From Fen-330 sp050008465 (GTDB taxonomy: Bacteria; Acidobacteriota; Terriglobia; Bryobacterales; Bryobacteraceae): a DNA stretch of 64,000 bases. The stretch is taken from NCBI GenBank assembly GCA_050008465.1, contig JBEKMO010000007.1:1-64000 (forward strand), given 5' to 3'. Position numbers and translations under genes: made by a program. The notes beneath the pieces were generated by a model. That model did no database searches, was not told where the DNA came from, and worked only from the letters and a program-made list of their open reading frames with translations. Below, piece after piece: positions 24,844 to 33,392 of the stretch (the stretch's first letter is position 1; each line of letters opens with the position of its first letter).

Positions 24844-26655
24844 TCACTCCAGGCGGAAGACCGAACAGCGCCAGTCCGAGAAGAGCAGTTGTCCTCCTGG
24901 CAGCTCAACCGCGGGGCGCACAAACGCCGACGTCGCAAACTCGGGGGGGGAAAACCGAGCTTGCCCCGGCGGCACGTTCGTGGTCTACCAGGATATAGCC
25001 GAAGCCGCCCGCACGCAACTTGTCCAGCATGCCCCGGATCGAATCCACGTCCTTGGCCAGCCAGGTGTAGCTGTAATGGCCGAACCAATCCCCGTAGCTT
25101 TGCCGGTCCACATAATACCGTGCATTCTCGGCCAGCAGCAAGTAGACCCGGTCCCCGCCTCTCGGCAGCGCATTGAGCGCCTTGGCAGCCGGGTAGTACG
25201 GGAGAGTGTTGGCAAGGGCAGCCTCCTTCTGAGCGAACGTCACGGGGGGCAGGAAGCCGAATCTTCTCACCGTGCTGGACACCAGGGACGCCTGAGCCGC
25301 AAGCACCGCGCAACAGAGCGTCAGAAAGACGGGCAGGCGGCCGCCGACCTTCAGGGTTTTCAGAGAAGCCATGAGCAGTACGGCAAACAGGGGCAGCAGG
25401 CTCGCCAGGTAGCGCAGCTCGGGACCGGTCCAGAACCACAAGCACAGAGGCCCCAGGCAGACTGTCACAAGAAAGACCATGCCGGGCGATCTGCGCGGGC
25501 GCGACCGCAGCCACTGGAGCAGGGCCAGTCCGCCCACGATCTGGAGTAACAGCAGGGGAAGGCCGAACGTGAAAGGATCGCCGTACCGGTATGGCGGCAT
25601 CGCGAAGACATGGTACCCGATGAGGAGGAAGGCCGGAACGGTGCGTCCCGGTCCGAAGACCTTGTCCCCCTCGAACACCGCCCGGGCGTCCTCGGAGGAA
25701 CCGGCGGGCGCAAAGAAAGGATAGAAGGGGGAACCCGTGTGGGCATAGGACCGTAGCCACCAGAAGGCCCCCACCAGAACCACTCCCAAGCACAGAATGA
25801 CGCCGATGCGCAGCACACGTCTGCCGGCCATCCGCGCAACCGCCGCGGCCAACAGGAAACCAGCCAATGCCGCCGCCGCGAACACCAACCCTTGGTACTT
25901 GCACGCTCCGGCGAATCCCAGGGCGAGACCCGCGGGCCAGGCCGGGCCGGACCGAGCGCTTCGGAGCTCGCGCCAGATCAACATGGTTGCCAGCGAGAAG
26001 CAGGCCGCCAGGGCCAGGTCCGGGTACTCGATCTTGGCGGCCCAGCACAGCACCGGAGATGCGGCCAGGTAGAGCAGCCCAAGCACCCAGCCATCCCTCC
26101 AGCGCAACTCGTGCGCGGCAAACACCAGGACCAGCAGCAAAATCAGGGAGAACTCGACATTGGCCAGCTTGGCCAGGCTGTCATCGGACAGCAGGAGCCA
26201 GTGACGAAGGTAAAGCAGGACCGGAAGCTTGACACAAGCGAGGTTGCTCCGCGGCGCGCCTGGCGCCAAGGGACGCCCGCCGCCCCTGCCGCCGCCATCA
26301 CTGTGGTCAGCGCGAAAACAGACCGCTGGTTCAGTTCATGCGCCATGCCGAGTGCGAACATGGCAACGCTCGCCACACCCGAGCCGAGCGCCAAGACAAC
26401 CGCGGCGGTCAAGACCGGCGGCAGGCGGCCCGCCCCACGCCGCAAGAGCAAGCGGAGAACCGCCAACCCGAAAGCCAGATCCGCCAATACGATCAGCAAC
26501 GTCAGGAAATAACTCTGCACCGCGTAGCGGAACAGCAGCACGCGGTCCACCAGGGGAGACTTGAGGAGCCCCGCGATTCCTAAGCACGCCCTCCAGAGCG
26601 CTGGCAGGGGCAGCATGTGGCCGGAGACCGATCGGAAATACCGGAACAGGAGCAC
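24844..26655 (-). pseudogene. Glycosyltransferase-39-like protein with internal deletion and C8-tract frameshift
   Basis: Remains of a third GT39-like gene in three frames. 26655-26260 encodes the N-terminal helices (LFRYAVQSYFLTLLIVLADL). 26269-24905 encodes the middle and C-terminal helices in another frame (SDDSLAKLANVEFSL onward). Between them the first periplasmic loop with its acidic motif is missing. Near the end a run of eight G (24943-24950, C8 on the coding strand) shifts the frame to an early stop. With seven C the protein would continue FPPEFATSAFVRPAVELPGG and stop at 24844-24846, 6 bases before the next gene. The large open part (24905-26269) might still be called a CDS. Confidence 0.75.
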
Positions 26656-26688
26656 CGGCGGAGACAGCCAAACGGCCCGGCGGAGTTC

Positions 26689-27480
26689 TCAGGTCCCACG
26701 CTGGCTGGGCACGTGTGTGCCGTGCGCCAGCAGCGCGCTGGCCGGGGCGAAGCGGCAGCGGATGAGTGTCCAAAGGGCCTGAACGCCGTCCTGCCAGTGA
26801 ATCTTCTTGCCTTCCGGGATGCCGCGGGCGTTGTAGGAGATAGGCACCTCGTGGATCGGGTAGCCCAGCCTCCTGACTTTGGCAGTGACTTCGGGGCAGA
26901 ACTCGAAACGTCGGCACCTCAGCCGCAGGGACCTCAGCACGCCGATCCGAAAGGCTTTGTAGGCGGTCGCTTCGTCGGTGATCCGTGCGTCGAACAGGAG
27001 GTTGGCGGCCAGCGTCAGTATCTTGTTGGCCAGCCAGTTGGCCCATTTCATGCCCCGAAGCCGGCCCAGGAACCGGGAACCGTACACCACCGAGGCACGA
27101 CCGGATACGATCGGCTCGAGGACTTTAGCGTAGTCCTGAGGATCGTATTCGAGGTCCCCGTCCTGAATCAAGACGATGTCACCGGTCGCCTTGGCCAATC
27201 CCACGCGGATGGCGGCCCCTTTGCCGGAATTGACGACCGAATGGTGCACCAAGACCAGCGGAAACCCCTGGTAAGAATCGACCAGCTCCGCCGTGCCGTC
27301 GGTAGATCCGTCGTCCACGAGGATCACTTCCTTCTCGCACCCTTCGGGAAGCGGGGCGTCCAGGACCCTTTGAAGAACCTGAGGGAGGGTCCGGAATTCG
27401 TTGTAGATCGGGATGATGATCGAGATTCTCGTCCCGCGTGCGCCTTGCTGCGGGCTGGGAGCGACAGGGAGTGCTGGCAT
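26689..27480 (-). CDS. Family 2 glycosyltransferase (polyprenyl-phosphate mannosyltransferase-like)
   Basis: Cytoplasmic GT-A enzyme of 263 residues when started at the ATG at 27478-27480; the longer frame adds a poor leader. The nucleotide-binding fold begins at ISIIIPIYNEFRTLPQVL and holds the VILVDDGSTDGT motif, the metal-binding QDGDLEYDPQD and the family-typical DEATAYKAFR. It resembles dolichol-/undecaprenyl-phosphate mannose or glucose synthases without the C-terminal helices. It probably supplies the lipid-linked sugar donors used by the GT-C enzymes downstream. It is the first gene of the glycosyltransferase run. Confidence 0.85.
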   Translation of the reverse strand: MPALPVAPSPQQGARGTRISIIIPIYNEFRTLPQVLQRVLDAPLPEGCEKEVILVDDGSTDGTAELVDSYQGFPLVLVHHSVVNSGKGAAIRVGLAKATGDIVLIQDGDLEYDPQDYAKVLEPIVSGRASVVYGSRFLGRLRGMKWANWLANKILTLAANLLFDARITDEATAYKAFRIGVLRSLRLRCRRFEFCPEVTAKVRRLGYPIHEVPISYNARGIPEGKKIHWQDGVQALWTLIRCRFAPASALLAHGTHVPSQRGT

Positions 27481-27656
27481 GCGCGGACCTGGGAGCTTCC
27501 AGTATCCATTTAGAAATACCACGAAAACCGGCTGTCCGAAAGGCGGCGCGACAAGGGCTGCAATGCCGCAAGCAGGTGGTCTGGCGGGCATGTTACGCAA
27601 GGACTACATGGAACAAGCTCGCGACGCGCGGCAGGACCGCATCTGCCGCCTCGCGT

Positions 27657-28799
27657 TCAGGCGGAGGCGGCCCAGCGGCCGCAGACCTCCTCGTAGTAGC
27701 GCTCGTACTCGGGGATGATCAGGGAGGTGCAGAAGCGGGTCTCGGCGGTGTGGCGGGCGGCGCCGGACATGCGCGCGCGCAGCGCGTCGTCGGTCAGCAG
27801 GGAAACGACGCGGGCGGCGTGGGCGGGGATGTCGCCGGGGGCCTCGAGGAAGCCATCGACGCCGTCGGTGACCAGCTCGGGGACTCCGCCGACGCGGGTG
27901 GCGACGGGCGGGACGCCGCAGGCCATGGCCTCCAGGGCGGCCAGGCCGAAGGACTCCAGCTCGCTAGGCTGCAAGAGCACGTGCGCCAGGGGGATCAGGC
28001 GCTCGACGTGGCCCTGCTTGCCGAGGAAGGTGACGTGCTCCTCGACGCCCAGCTCGCGGGCGAAGTTTTCGGCGGGGGCGCGGTCAGGCCCGTCGCCCAC
28101 CATGAGCAGGTGCGCCGGGACCTCGCGCCGCACCTCCTTCAGAATGCGGAGGCAGTCGAAGATGCGCTTGACGGGGCGGAAGTTGGAGAGGTGCATCAGC
28201 ACCTTCTCACCCTTGGGCGCGAAGCCGGAAGCGCGGCGGCGCTCGGGGTCGGGCTGGTACATCTCGCAATTGACGAAGTTCGTGATGACGCGAATTTCGC
28301 TCGCCGTGCCGAAGACCTCGATGGTGGTGGCGCGCAGGTAGTCGCTGATGGCGGTGACGCCGTCGGACTCCTCGATGGAGAACTTGGTGATGGGGAAATA
28401 GGAGCGGTCGGCGCCCACCAGCGTGATGTCGGTGCCGTGGAGGGTGGTGATGAAGGGCAGCCTGCGGTGATGGCGGGCGAGCATCTGGCGGGCCAGCAGC
28501 GCGGAAATCGAGTGCGGGATGGCGTAGTGGACATGCAGGAGGTCGAGGGAATAGCGGAGCGCCACCTCGGCCATGCGCGAGGCCAGGGCCAGCGAGTAGG
28601 GCGGGTACTGGAACAGGGGATAGTTCGAGACCTCGACTTCGTGGTACAGGATACGGGGGATGCCGGGGTCGAGCCGGATGGGGTTGGCGTAAGAGATGAA
28701 GTGGACCTCGTGCCCGCGATTGGCCAGTTCCAGCCCGAGTTCGGTGGCCACGATGCCGCTGCCGCCGTAAGTGGGATAGCAGGTGATGCCGACTCTCAC
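27657..28799 (-). CDS. bshA: N-acetyl-alpha-D-glucosaminyl L-malate synthase
   Basis: GT4-type enzyme that joins N-acetylglucosamine from UDP-GlcNAc to malate, the first step of bacillithiol synthesis. The GTG at 28797-28799 gives 380 residues, the normal BshA length. Visible motifs are the N-terminal GITCYPTYGGSGIVATELG, HVHYAIPHSISA, TTLHGTDITLVG, SNFRPVKR, and the donor-site PSELESFGLAALEAMACG with VATRVGGVPEL. The open frame continues upstream as an antisense shadow of the kinase gene, so the GTG is the sensible start. No bshB or bshC gene lies next to it. Confidence 0.88.
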   Translation of the reverse strand: MRVGITCYPTYGGSGIVATELGLELANRGHEVHFISYANPIRLDPGIPRILYHEVEVSNYPLFQYPPYSLALASRMAEVALRYSLDLLHVHYAIPHSISALLARQMLARHHRRLPFITTLHGTDITLVGADRSYFPITKFSIEESDGVTAISDYLRATTIEVFGTASEIRVITNFVNCEMYQPDPERRRASGFAPKGEKVLMHLSNFRPVKRIFDCLRILKEVRREVPAHLLMVGDGPDRAPAENFARELGVEEHVTFLGKQGHVERLIPLAHVLLQPSELESFGLAALEAMACGVPPVATRVGGVPELVTDGVDGFLEAPGDIPAHAARVVSLLTDDALRARMSGAARHTAETRFCTSLIIPEYERYYEEVCGRWAASA

Positions 28800-28820
28800 G
28801 TACACAAGGGTAACATCTTG

Positions 28821-28917
28821 GAATTGACGATTGACAATTTGATCATTGACGATTTGGCGGCAGGCGGTTGACGCGCGATCAATCGTCAATGATGCAATGG
28901 CAAAATCGTCAATTGGC
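28821..28917. repeat. ATTGACGATT palindromic element, copy A
   Basis: Imperfect inverted repeat of about 97 bp. The left arm begins aattgacgattgac and contains tcattgacgatt; the right arm is its approximate reverse complement (aatcgtcaatgatgcaat, then aaaatcgtcaatt), with a loop of about 25 bases. It fills the space between the bshA start and the kinase stop codon (28918-28920). It belongs to a family with copies B (32890-32980) and C (35798-35891). Confidence 0.8.
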
Positions 28918-30072
28918 TCACGCCGGGATGCGGAACTTGAGGCCGGCGCCGTGGCCGGGGCGGGATTCGATGGTGAGGTCGCCGCCGAGGCTGCGCACAC
29001 GGCGCTTGATGCTCTGGGGTCCCAGGCGCAGGAGGTCAAGCTCGTCGAGGGTGAAGGTGCCGCTGAAGGGGAAGCCGGCGCCGTCGTCGTCCACCGCAAT
29101 CTCGATGGTTTTGCCGGCGTGCTCGAGGGAGACCGCGACTCGATTGGCCTTGGAGTGCTTTTGGACGTTGTGCAGCGCCTCGCGCAGGATCTGGAGAAGC
29201 TCGTGGCCGGCTTCGGGGGCGATGCGGACCTCGCTTTGCGAGCTGACGAAGCGGGCGGCGACGCCGGTGTCCTTCTGGAAGTACTCGACGATGCGGCGGA
29301 CGGAGGTGACCAGGTCGCTGTCGTCGACGTCCACGGGCCGCATGCTGCGGAGGAAGGAACGGATCTCGGTGACCTCGGAACGGGCCAGCGCCTGCAATTC
29401 CTTGAGGTCCTCCATGGCAGCGTCGCGGTCGCGCTTGAACAGTGTGCCGAGGATATCCAGGCGCACTTGGAGGCTGATGAAGGTCTGCAAGGGGCCATCG
29501 TGGAAATCCCCGGCGATGCGCTGGCGCTCGAGGTCGCGCACGTGGTCGGCCTCGGCGCGGAGGGCCTGTTCCCGGCGGGCGCTCTCGGCGAGGTGCGCCT
29601 GCATCGTCCTCTTGTAGTAGGTGAGCGTCCCGGCAAGCAGCCCGGCGATGAGCGTCACGTGACGGAGAGCGACGGAACTCGGGCTTTGGACGAAGGCGAA
29701 GAAGGCCAGGCAGGCGCCCACGACGATGCAGACATCGCCCCAGTCGTGATGGATGGCGGCGGCGGCCATGAGGTAGAGGAAGAACAAGGAGCCGAGCCAG
29801 CCGCTGCGGTCGGCGCCAAAGGCGGAGAAGGCAATGAAGAAGGCGGTCTCGGCGAACAGGCTGCCCAAGGAGACCTGGATGTCGTCGAGCTTCTTCCAGA
29901 GCAGCACGACCAGGCTGTAGGCGACGAAGGCGCCGGTGGCCATGTTGAGGGCGGGAGGTTCCGGCTGGGGAGAGAAGAGTTGCGAGTACAGGCAGGCCAG
30001 CGCGAAGACCGCGCGGAACAAGGCGCGCAAGCGGCGCCACTCGCGCGGAAACACCACCATGCCGGCGGGCAT
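28918..30072 (-). CDS. NarL-type sensor histidine kinase
   Basis: Membrane histidine kinase of 384 residues. About five to six helices occupy residues 15-155. A HisKA_3 dimerisation domain follows with the phosphoacceptor histidine in LERQRIAGDFHDGPLQ, then an HATPase_c domain (about 270-384) with EALHNVQKHSKANRV (N box) and VDDDGAGFPF (G1). No partner response regulator is adjacent, so it is an orphan here; NarL/LuxR-type regulators are the expected partners. No periplasmic sensor domain is evident, so the signal is probably sensed in or near the membrane. Confidence 0.88.
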   Translation of the reverse strand: MPAGMVVFPREWRRLRALFRAVFALACLYSQLFSPQPEPPALNMATGAFVAYSLVVLLWKKLDDIQVSLGSLFAETAFFIAFSAFGADRSGWLGSLFFLYLMAAAAIHHDWGDVCIVVGACLAFFAFVQSPSSVALRHVTLIAGLLAGTLTYYKRTMQAHLAESARREQALRAEADHVRDLERQRIAGDFHDGPLQTFISLQVRLDILGTLFKRDRDAAMEDLKELQALARSEVTEIRSFLRSMRPVDVDDSDLVTSVRRIVEYFQKDTGVAARFVSSQSEVRIAPEAGHELLQILREALHNVQKHSKANRVAVSLEHAGKTIEIAVDDDGAGFPFSGTFTLDELDLLRLGPQSIKRRVRSLGGDLTIESRPGHGAGLKFRIPA

Positions 30073-30123
30073 CCAGAACCTCCCGGGACCGCGCCGCCTG
30101 TGCGCGCGATCCGGGTTTCTATC

Positions 30124-30660
30124 TCATCTCCGGTACAGAAAAAGGGTATGCGACCGGCCTTCGCCGTCGTCTTCGATCGTTTCGGTCCTCTCCGGCGTCC
30201 AGCCGGCAAACTCGAAATCGTGGGCCACGATCCGGGCGCCTTTCCTGAGCTGCTTCTCCAGCAAGGGCCGCACCTTCTCGTTGGAGTCGGGCAGCAGGTA
30301 CACGGTGAGCAGGTCGGCGGAGCTGTAGTCCTGGTTCATAATGTCTCCCAGGACGATGCGGGCCTTTCTTTCGAGGCCGAGGCTCTTGATCCGGTCCGAA
30401 CTCTGCTTCCAAAGACCCTTGTCGAACTCCACGCCCGTGGCGTCAGCGCCGAATTTCCGCGCGGCCATGACGACGATGCGGCCGTCGCCGCTGCCGAGGT
30501 CGAACATCTTCTCGCCCGCCTTGAGGCCGCCGAATCGCAGCATTTTCTCGACGATGGTCTCGGGCGTGGGATAGTACGGGGCCAGCTTCCCGGAGTCGCT
30601 CTCCTGGGCGAAGCACAACATGCCCAGCACGAGCGGCAGCGCGCAACGGGTCTTCACCAT
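30124..30660 (-). CDS. Exported class I SAM-dependent methyltransferase-like protein
   Basis: Protein of 178 residues. A signal-peptide-like start (about 1-18, with cleavage near CFAQ) is followed by YYPTPETIVEKML, then a Rossmann-type SAM site FDLGSGDGRIVVMAA, the acidic GVEFDKGL, and a VLGDIMNQDYSSADLL segment. The domain resembles small DOT1/ribosomal-type methyltransferases. Export of a SAM enzyme would be odd because SAM is cytoplasmic, so the leader may be an anchor or the true start may be internal. Substrate unknown. Confidence 0.7.
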   Translation of the reverse strand: MVKTRCALPLVLGMLCFAQESDSGKLAPYYPTPETIVEKMLRFGGLKAGEKMFDLGSGDGRIVVMAARKFGADATGVEFDKGLWKQSSDRIKSLGLERKARIVLGDIMNQDYSSADLLTVYLLPDSNEKVRPLLEKQLRKGARIVAHDFEFAGWTPERTETIEDDGEGRSHTLFLYRR

Positions 30661-30701
30661 AACTGTGCTCAGGCTAGCAGTTTACCAGAACGGGGCGGAG
30701 G

Positions 30702-31190
30702 TTACGGGCTGATGAAGACCTGGGCGAGGAACAGGGTGCCGTCGCTGCGGCGGGCGGCGCCGACGCCGGCGTGGGTGACGTTGCGGTTCAGGATATTCTT
30801 GCGGTGGCCGGGACTCTCCATCCAGGTCAGCACGGCGAATCGGGCGGGTTCGTCGTAGCCGGACTCCTGGAGGAGGTTCTCGGAGCACTCGTGCCAGGGG
30901 ATGCCGGCTTTCCTGAGGCGATCGGGCAAGTCGCCGCGAACCGGGTCGACGTGGGAGAAGAAGTACCGGGTGGCCATGTTGGAGGCCTGGCGGCGGGCTT
31001 CCTCGGCGAGGCGGGGGTCCCACTTCAAGCGGGCCAGGCCGCGCCAGGCGCGCTCGTTGTTCACCAGCTCGAAGGCCTGCCGTTCGAGAGACACGAGCTC
31101 GGGGTTGCGGGGGAGAGCGCCCGAGGGCTGTGCGGCGCGGCAAACGCAGGCCAGCACGAGCACCAGAATCGCGCGGGGCATAGAGTCCAT
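30702..31190 (-). CDS. Secreted CAP/SCP-domain protein
   Basis: Exported 162-residue protein with a signal peptide (about 1-19) and a CAP domain of the bacterial YkwD type. Visible are LVNNERAWRGLARLKWDPRL, the FFSHVDP motif, the ENLLQES loop and WMESPGHRKNILN with the conserved histidine, closing with GVGAARRSDGTLFLAQVF. AAGGTGAG lies 5 bases before the ATG. CAP proteins are extracellular and of mostly unknown activity. It diverges from ilvD; the 34-base gap must carry both start regions. Confidence 0.85.
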   Translation of the reverse strand: MDSMPRAILVLVLACVCRAAQPSGALPRNPELVSLERQAFELVNNERAWRGLARLKWDPRLAEEARRQASNMATRYFFSHVDPVRGDLPDRLRKAGIPWHECSENLLQESGYDEPARFAVLTWMESPGHRKNILNRNVTHAGVGAARRSDGTLFLAQVFISP

Positions 31191-31224
31191 TGTGACTCAC
31201 CTTGCTAACATGGGAGTAATCCTT

Positions 31225-32895
31225 ATGGGCTTGCGCAGCTACACCATCACTCAGGGACGGGACCGCGCGCCGGCTCGCGCCATGCTCAAGGCCATCGGCT
31301 TCACCGACGAGGACCTGAAGAAGCCCATCATCGGCGTCGCCAACACCTGGATCGAGACCATGCCGTGCAACTACAATCTGCGCGAGCTGGCGGCCAAGGT
31401 GAAGGAGGGCATCCGCGCGGCGGGCGGCACTCCGATGGAGTTCAACACCATCGCGATCAGCGACGGGGTGACCATGGGGACGGAGGGGATGAAGGCCTCG
31501 CTGGTGAGCCGGGAGGTGATCGCGGACTCGATCGAGCTGGTGGCGCGCGGGCACATGTTCGACGGGATCGTGGCGCTGGTGGCGTGCGACAAAACGATTC
31601 CGGGGGCGGCCATGGCGTTGCTGCGGCTGAACGTGCCGGGGCTGATTCTGTACGGGGGCACGATCCTGCCCGGGCGGCACGCCGGGCGGGACATCACCAT
31701 CCAGGACGTGTTCGAGGCGGTGGGCGCGAACGCGGCCGGGCGCATCACGGACCAGGAACTGCTCGAGATCGAGAACTCGGCGTGTCCTGGGGCGGGCGCC
31801 TGCGGGGGCCAGTACACGGCGAACACGATGGCGACGGTGATGGAGCTGATCGGGCTTTCGCCGATGGGCACGGCCGCGGTGCCGCAGGTGGATGCGTCGA
31901 AGGGCGAGGTGAGTTTCCGCTGCGGCCTGACGATCCTGGAGGCGGTGCGGCGGGATCTGAAGCCGCGCGACATCGTGACGCGAAAGGCGATCGAGAACGC
32001 CATTGCCGGGGTGGCGGCCAGCGGCGGCTCGACCAACGCGGTGCTGCATCTGCTGGCGATGGCGCGGGAGGCCGGCGTACCGCTCGAGATCGACGATTTC
32101 CAGACCATCAGCAGCCGCACGCCGCTGCTGGCCGACCTGAAACCGGCGGGGCGGTTCGTCGCCGTGGACGTGCACCTGGCGGGGGGCATTCCGGTGCTGG
32201 CCAAGCGTCTGGCAGACGGCGGCTACGTGGACGGCTCGGCGGTTACGATAACGGGACGCACGTTCGCCGAGGAAGCGGCGCAGGCGCGCGAGACTCCGGG
32301 GCAGGAAGTGATCCGGCCGCTGGCGAACCCGATCAAGTCCAGCGGTGGCCTGGTGATTCTCAGAGGCACGCTAGCGCCCGAGGGCGCGGTGATCAAGGTG
32401 ACGGGCATCGATCGCAAAGCGCACCGCGGGCCGGCGCGGGTGTTCGATTGCGAAGAGGAGGCCATGGCGGCGGTGACGGCGGGGCGCATCCGGGCGGGCG
32501 ACGTGGTGGTGATTCGCTACGAGGGGCCGCGCGGCGGGCCGGGCATGCGCGAGATGCTCGGCGTGACCGGGGCGATTGTCGGCGCGAACCTCGCGGAGAG
32601 CGTGGCCCTGGTGACCGACGGGCGGTTCAGCGGCGCAACGCACGGCTTCATGGTCGGGCACGTCGCTCCGGAGGCGGCTAGCGGAGGGCCGCTGGCCGGG
32701 GTCGTCGAGGGCGATTCCATCGCGATTGACATCACGGGGCGGAGAATCGACCTGGAAGTTGCGCCGGAAACGCTGGCCGAAAGGCTGGCCGCCTGGCAGG
32801 CGCCGGAACCGCGCTATCGCACAGGCGTGTTCGCCAAGTACTGTGCGCTGGTCTCGTCGGCGTCCGACGGCGCGGTAACGTGGAAAGAGAATTGA
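31225..32895 (+). CDS. ilvD: Dihydroxy-acid dehydratase
   Basis: Iron-sulfur enzyme of valine/isoleucine synthesis that dehydrates 2,3-dihydroxy-3-methyl acids to 2-keto acids. The ATG at 31225 has GGGAG 8 bases upstream and gives 556 residues, the usual length; the longer open frame upstream is antisense to the CAP gene. Cluster ligands are visible as C48 (ETMPCNYN), C121 (VACDKT, with the adjacent active-site lysine) and C193 (SACPGAGACGG). Its TGA stop (32893-32895) lies in the first bases of palindromic element copy B. No other ilv gene is adjacent. Confidence 0.95.
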   Translation: MGLRSYTITQGRDRAPARAMLKAIGFTDEDLKKPIIGVANTWIETMPCNYNLRELAAKVKEGIRAAGGTPMEFNTIAISDGVTMGTEGMKASLVSREVIADSIELVARGHMFDGIVALVACDKTIPGAAMALLRLNVPGLILYGGTILPGRHAGRDITIQDVFEAVGANAAGRITDQELLEIENSACPGAGACGGQYTANTMATVMELIGLSPMGTAAVPQVDASKGEVSFRCGLTILEAVRRDLKPRDIVTRKAIENAIAGVAASGGSTNAVLHLLAMAREAGVPLEIDDFQTISSRTPLLADLKPAGRFVAVDVHLAGGIPVLAKRLADGGYVDGSAVTITGRTFAEEAAQARETPGQEVIRPLANPIKSSGGLVILRGTLAPEGAVIKVTGIDRKAHRGPARVFDCEEEAMAAVTAGRIRAGDVVVIRYEGPRGGPGMREMLGVTGAIVGANLAESVALVTDGRFSGATHGFMVGHVAPEAASGGPLAGVVEGDSIAIDITGRRIDLEVAPETLAERLAAWQAPEPRYRTGVFAKYCALVSSASDGAVTWKEN

Positions 32896-32980
32896 CGAAT
32901 TACGATTGCAGCATTGACGATTGAAAATCTGGGACGCCCCAGGCCGCAATCGTCAATGATGCAATCGGCAATCGTCAATC
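32890..32980. repeat. ATTGACGATT palindromic element, copy B
   Basis: Imperfect inverted repeat filling the whole space between the convergent ilvD and trxA stop codons. The left arm is gaattgacgaattacgattg plus cattgacgattg; the right arm is caatcgtcaatgatgcaatc plus gcaatcgtcaatc. It could serve as a bidirectional terminator hairpin as well as being a mobile or REP-like unit. Confidence 0.8.
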
Positions 32981-33313
32981 TCATGACACGTGCGGCTCGA
33001 GCATCTTGAGGAGCTCCGACTTGCCGACGGCGCCCACCCGGCTATCCACCACGCGGCCATCCTTGAACAGCAGCAGGGTGGGGATGCCGGTGATTCCGTA
33101 ACGCGTGGCGATGTCGCCGTTGGAATCCACGTCCACTTTGCCCACCTTTAAACGGCCGGCGTATTCGGTGGCAATCTGATCCACGACCGGCGCTACGGCT
33201 CTGCACGGTCCGCACCATGCGGCCCAGAAGTCCACCAGGACCGGGATGTCGGACTTCAGGACGTCCGCGTCGAAACTCGAATCGCTAAAATTCAGTACGT
33301 TTTGACCCGCCAT
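32981..33313 (-). CDS. trxA: Thioredoxin
   Basis: Typical 110-residue cytoplasmic thioredoxin that reduces protein disulfides. The active site WCGPC has cysteines at 34 and 37, the cis-proline loop reads GIPTLLLFKDG, and the FWAAWCGPC context is canonical. It has no signal peptide. It follows glgA on the same strand after a likely terminator hairpin, so it is probably transcribed on its own. Its 3' end touches the palindromic element. Confidence 0.95.
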   Translation of the reverse strand: MAGQNVLNFSDSSFDADVLKSDIPVLVDFWAAWCGPCRAVAPVVDQIATEYAGRLKVGKVDVDSNGDIATRYGITGIPTLLLFKDGRVVDSRVGAVGKSELLKMLEPHVS

Positions 33314-33330
33314 TCTCGATTCCCTTCACG

Positions 33331-33359
33331 AAAAGCCGGACAAGCCTGAAGGCTTATCC
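33331..33359 (-). terminator. Probable terminator of glgA
   Basis: On the minus strand GGATAAGCC-TTCA-GGCTTGTCC forms a 9-bp stem with one G.U wobble and a four-base loop, followed by GGCTTTTC. It lies 34 bases after the glgA stop and 18 bases before the trxA start. The T tract is short, so strength is uncertain. Confidence 0.5.
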
Positions 33360-33392
33360 TATTTACCAGGATGCAGAATCCGGCGCGAGGTT

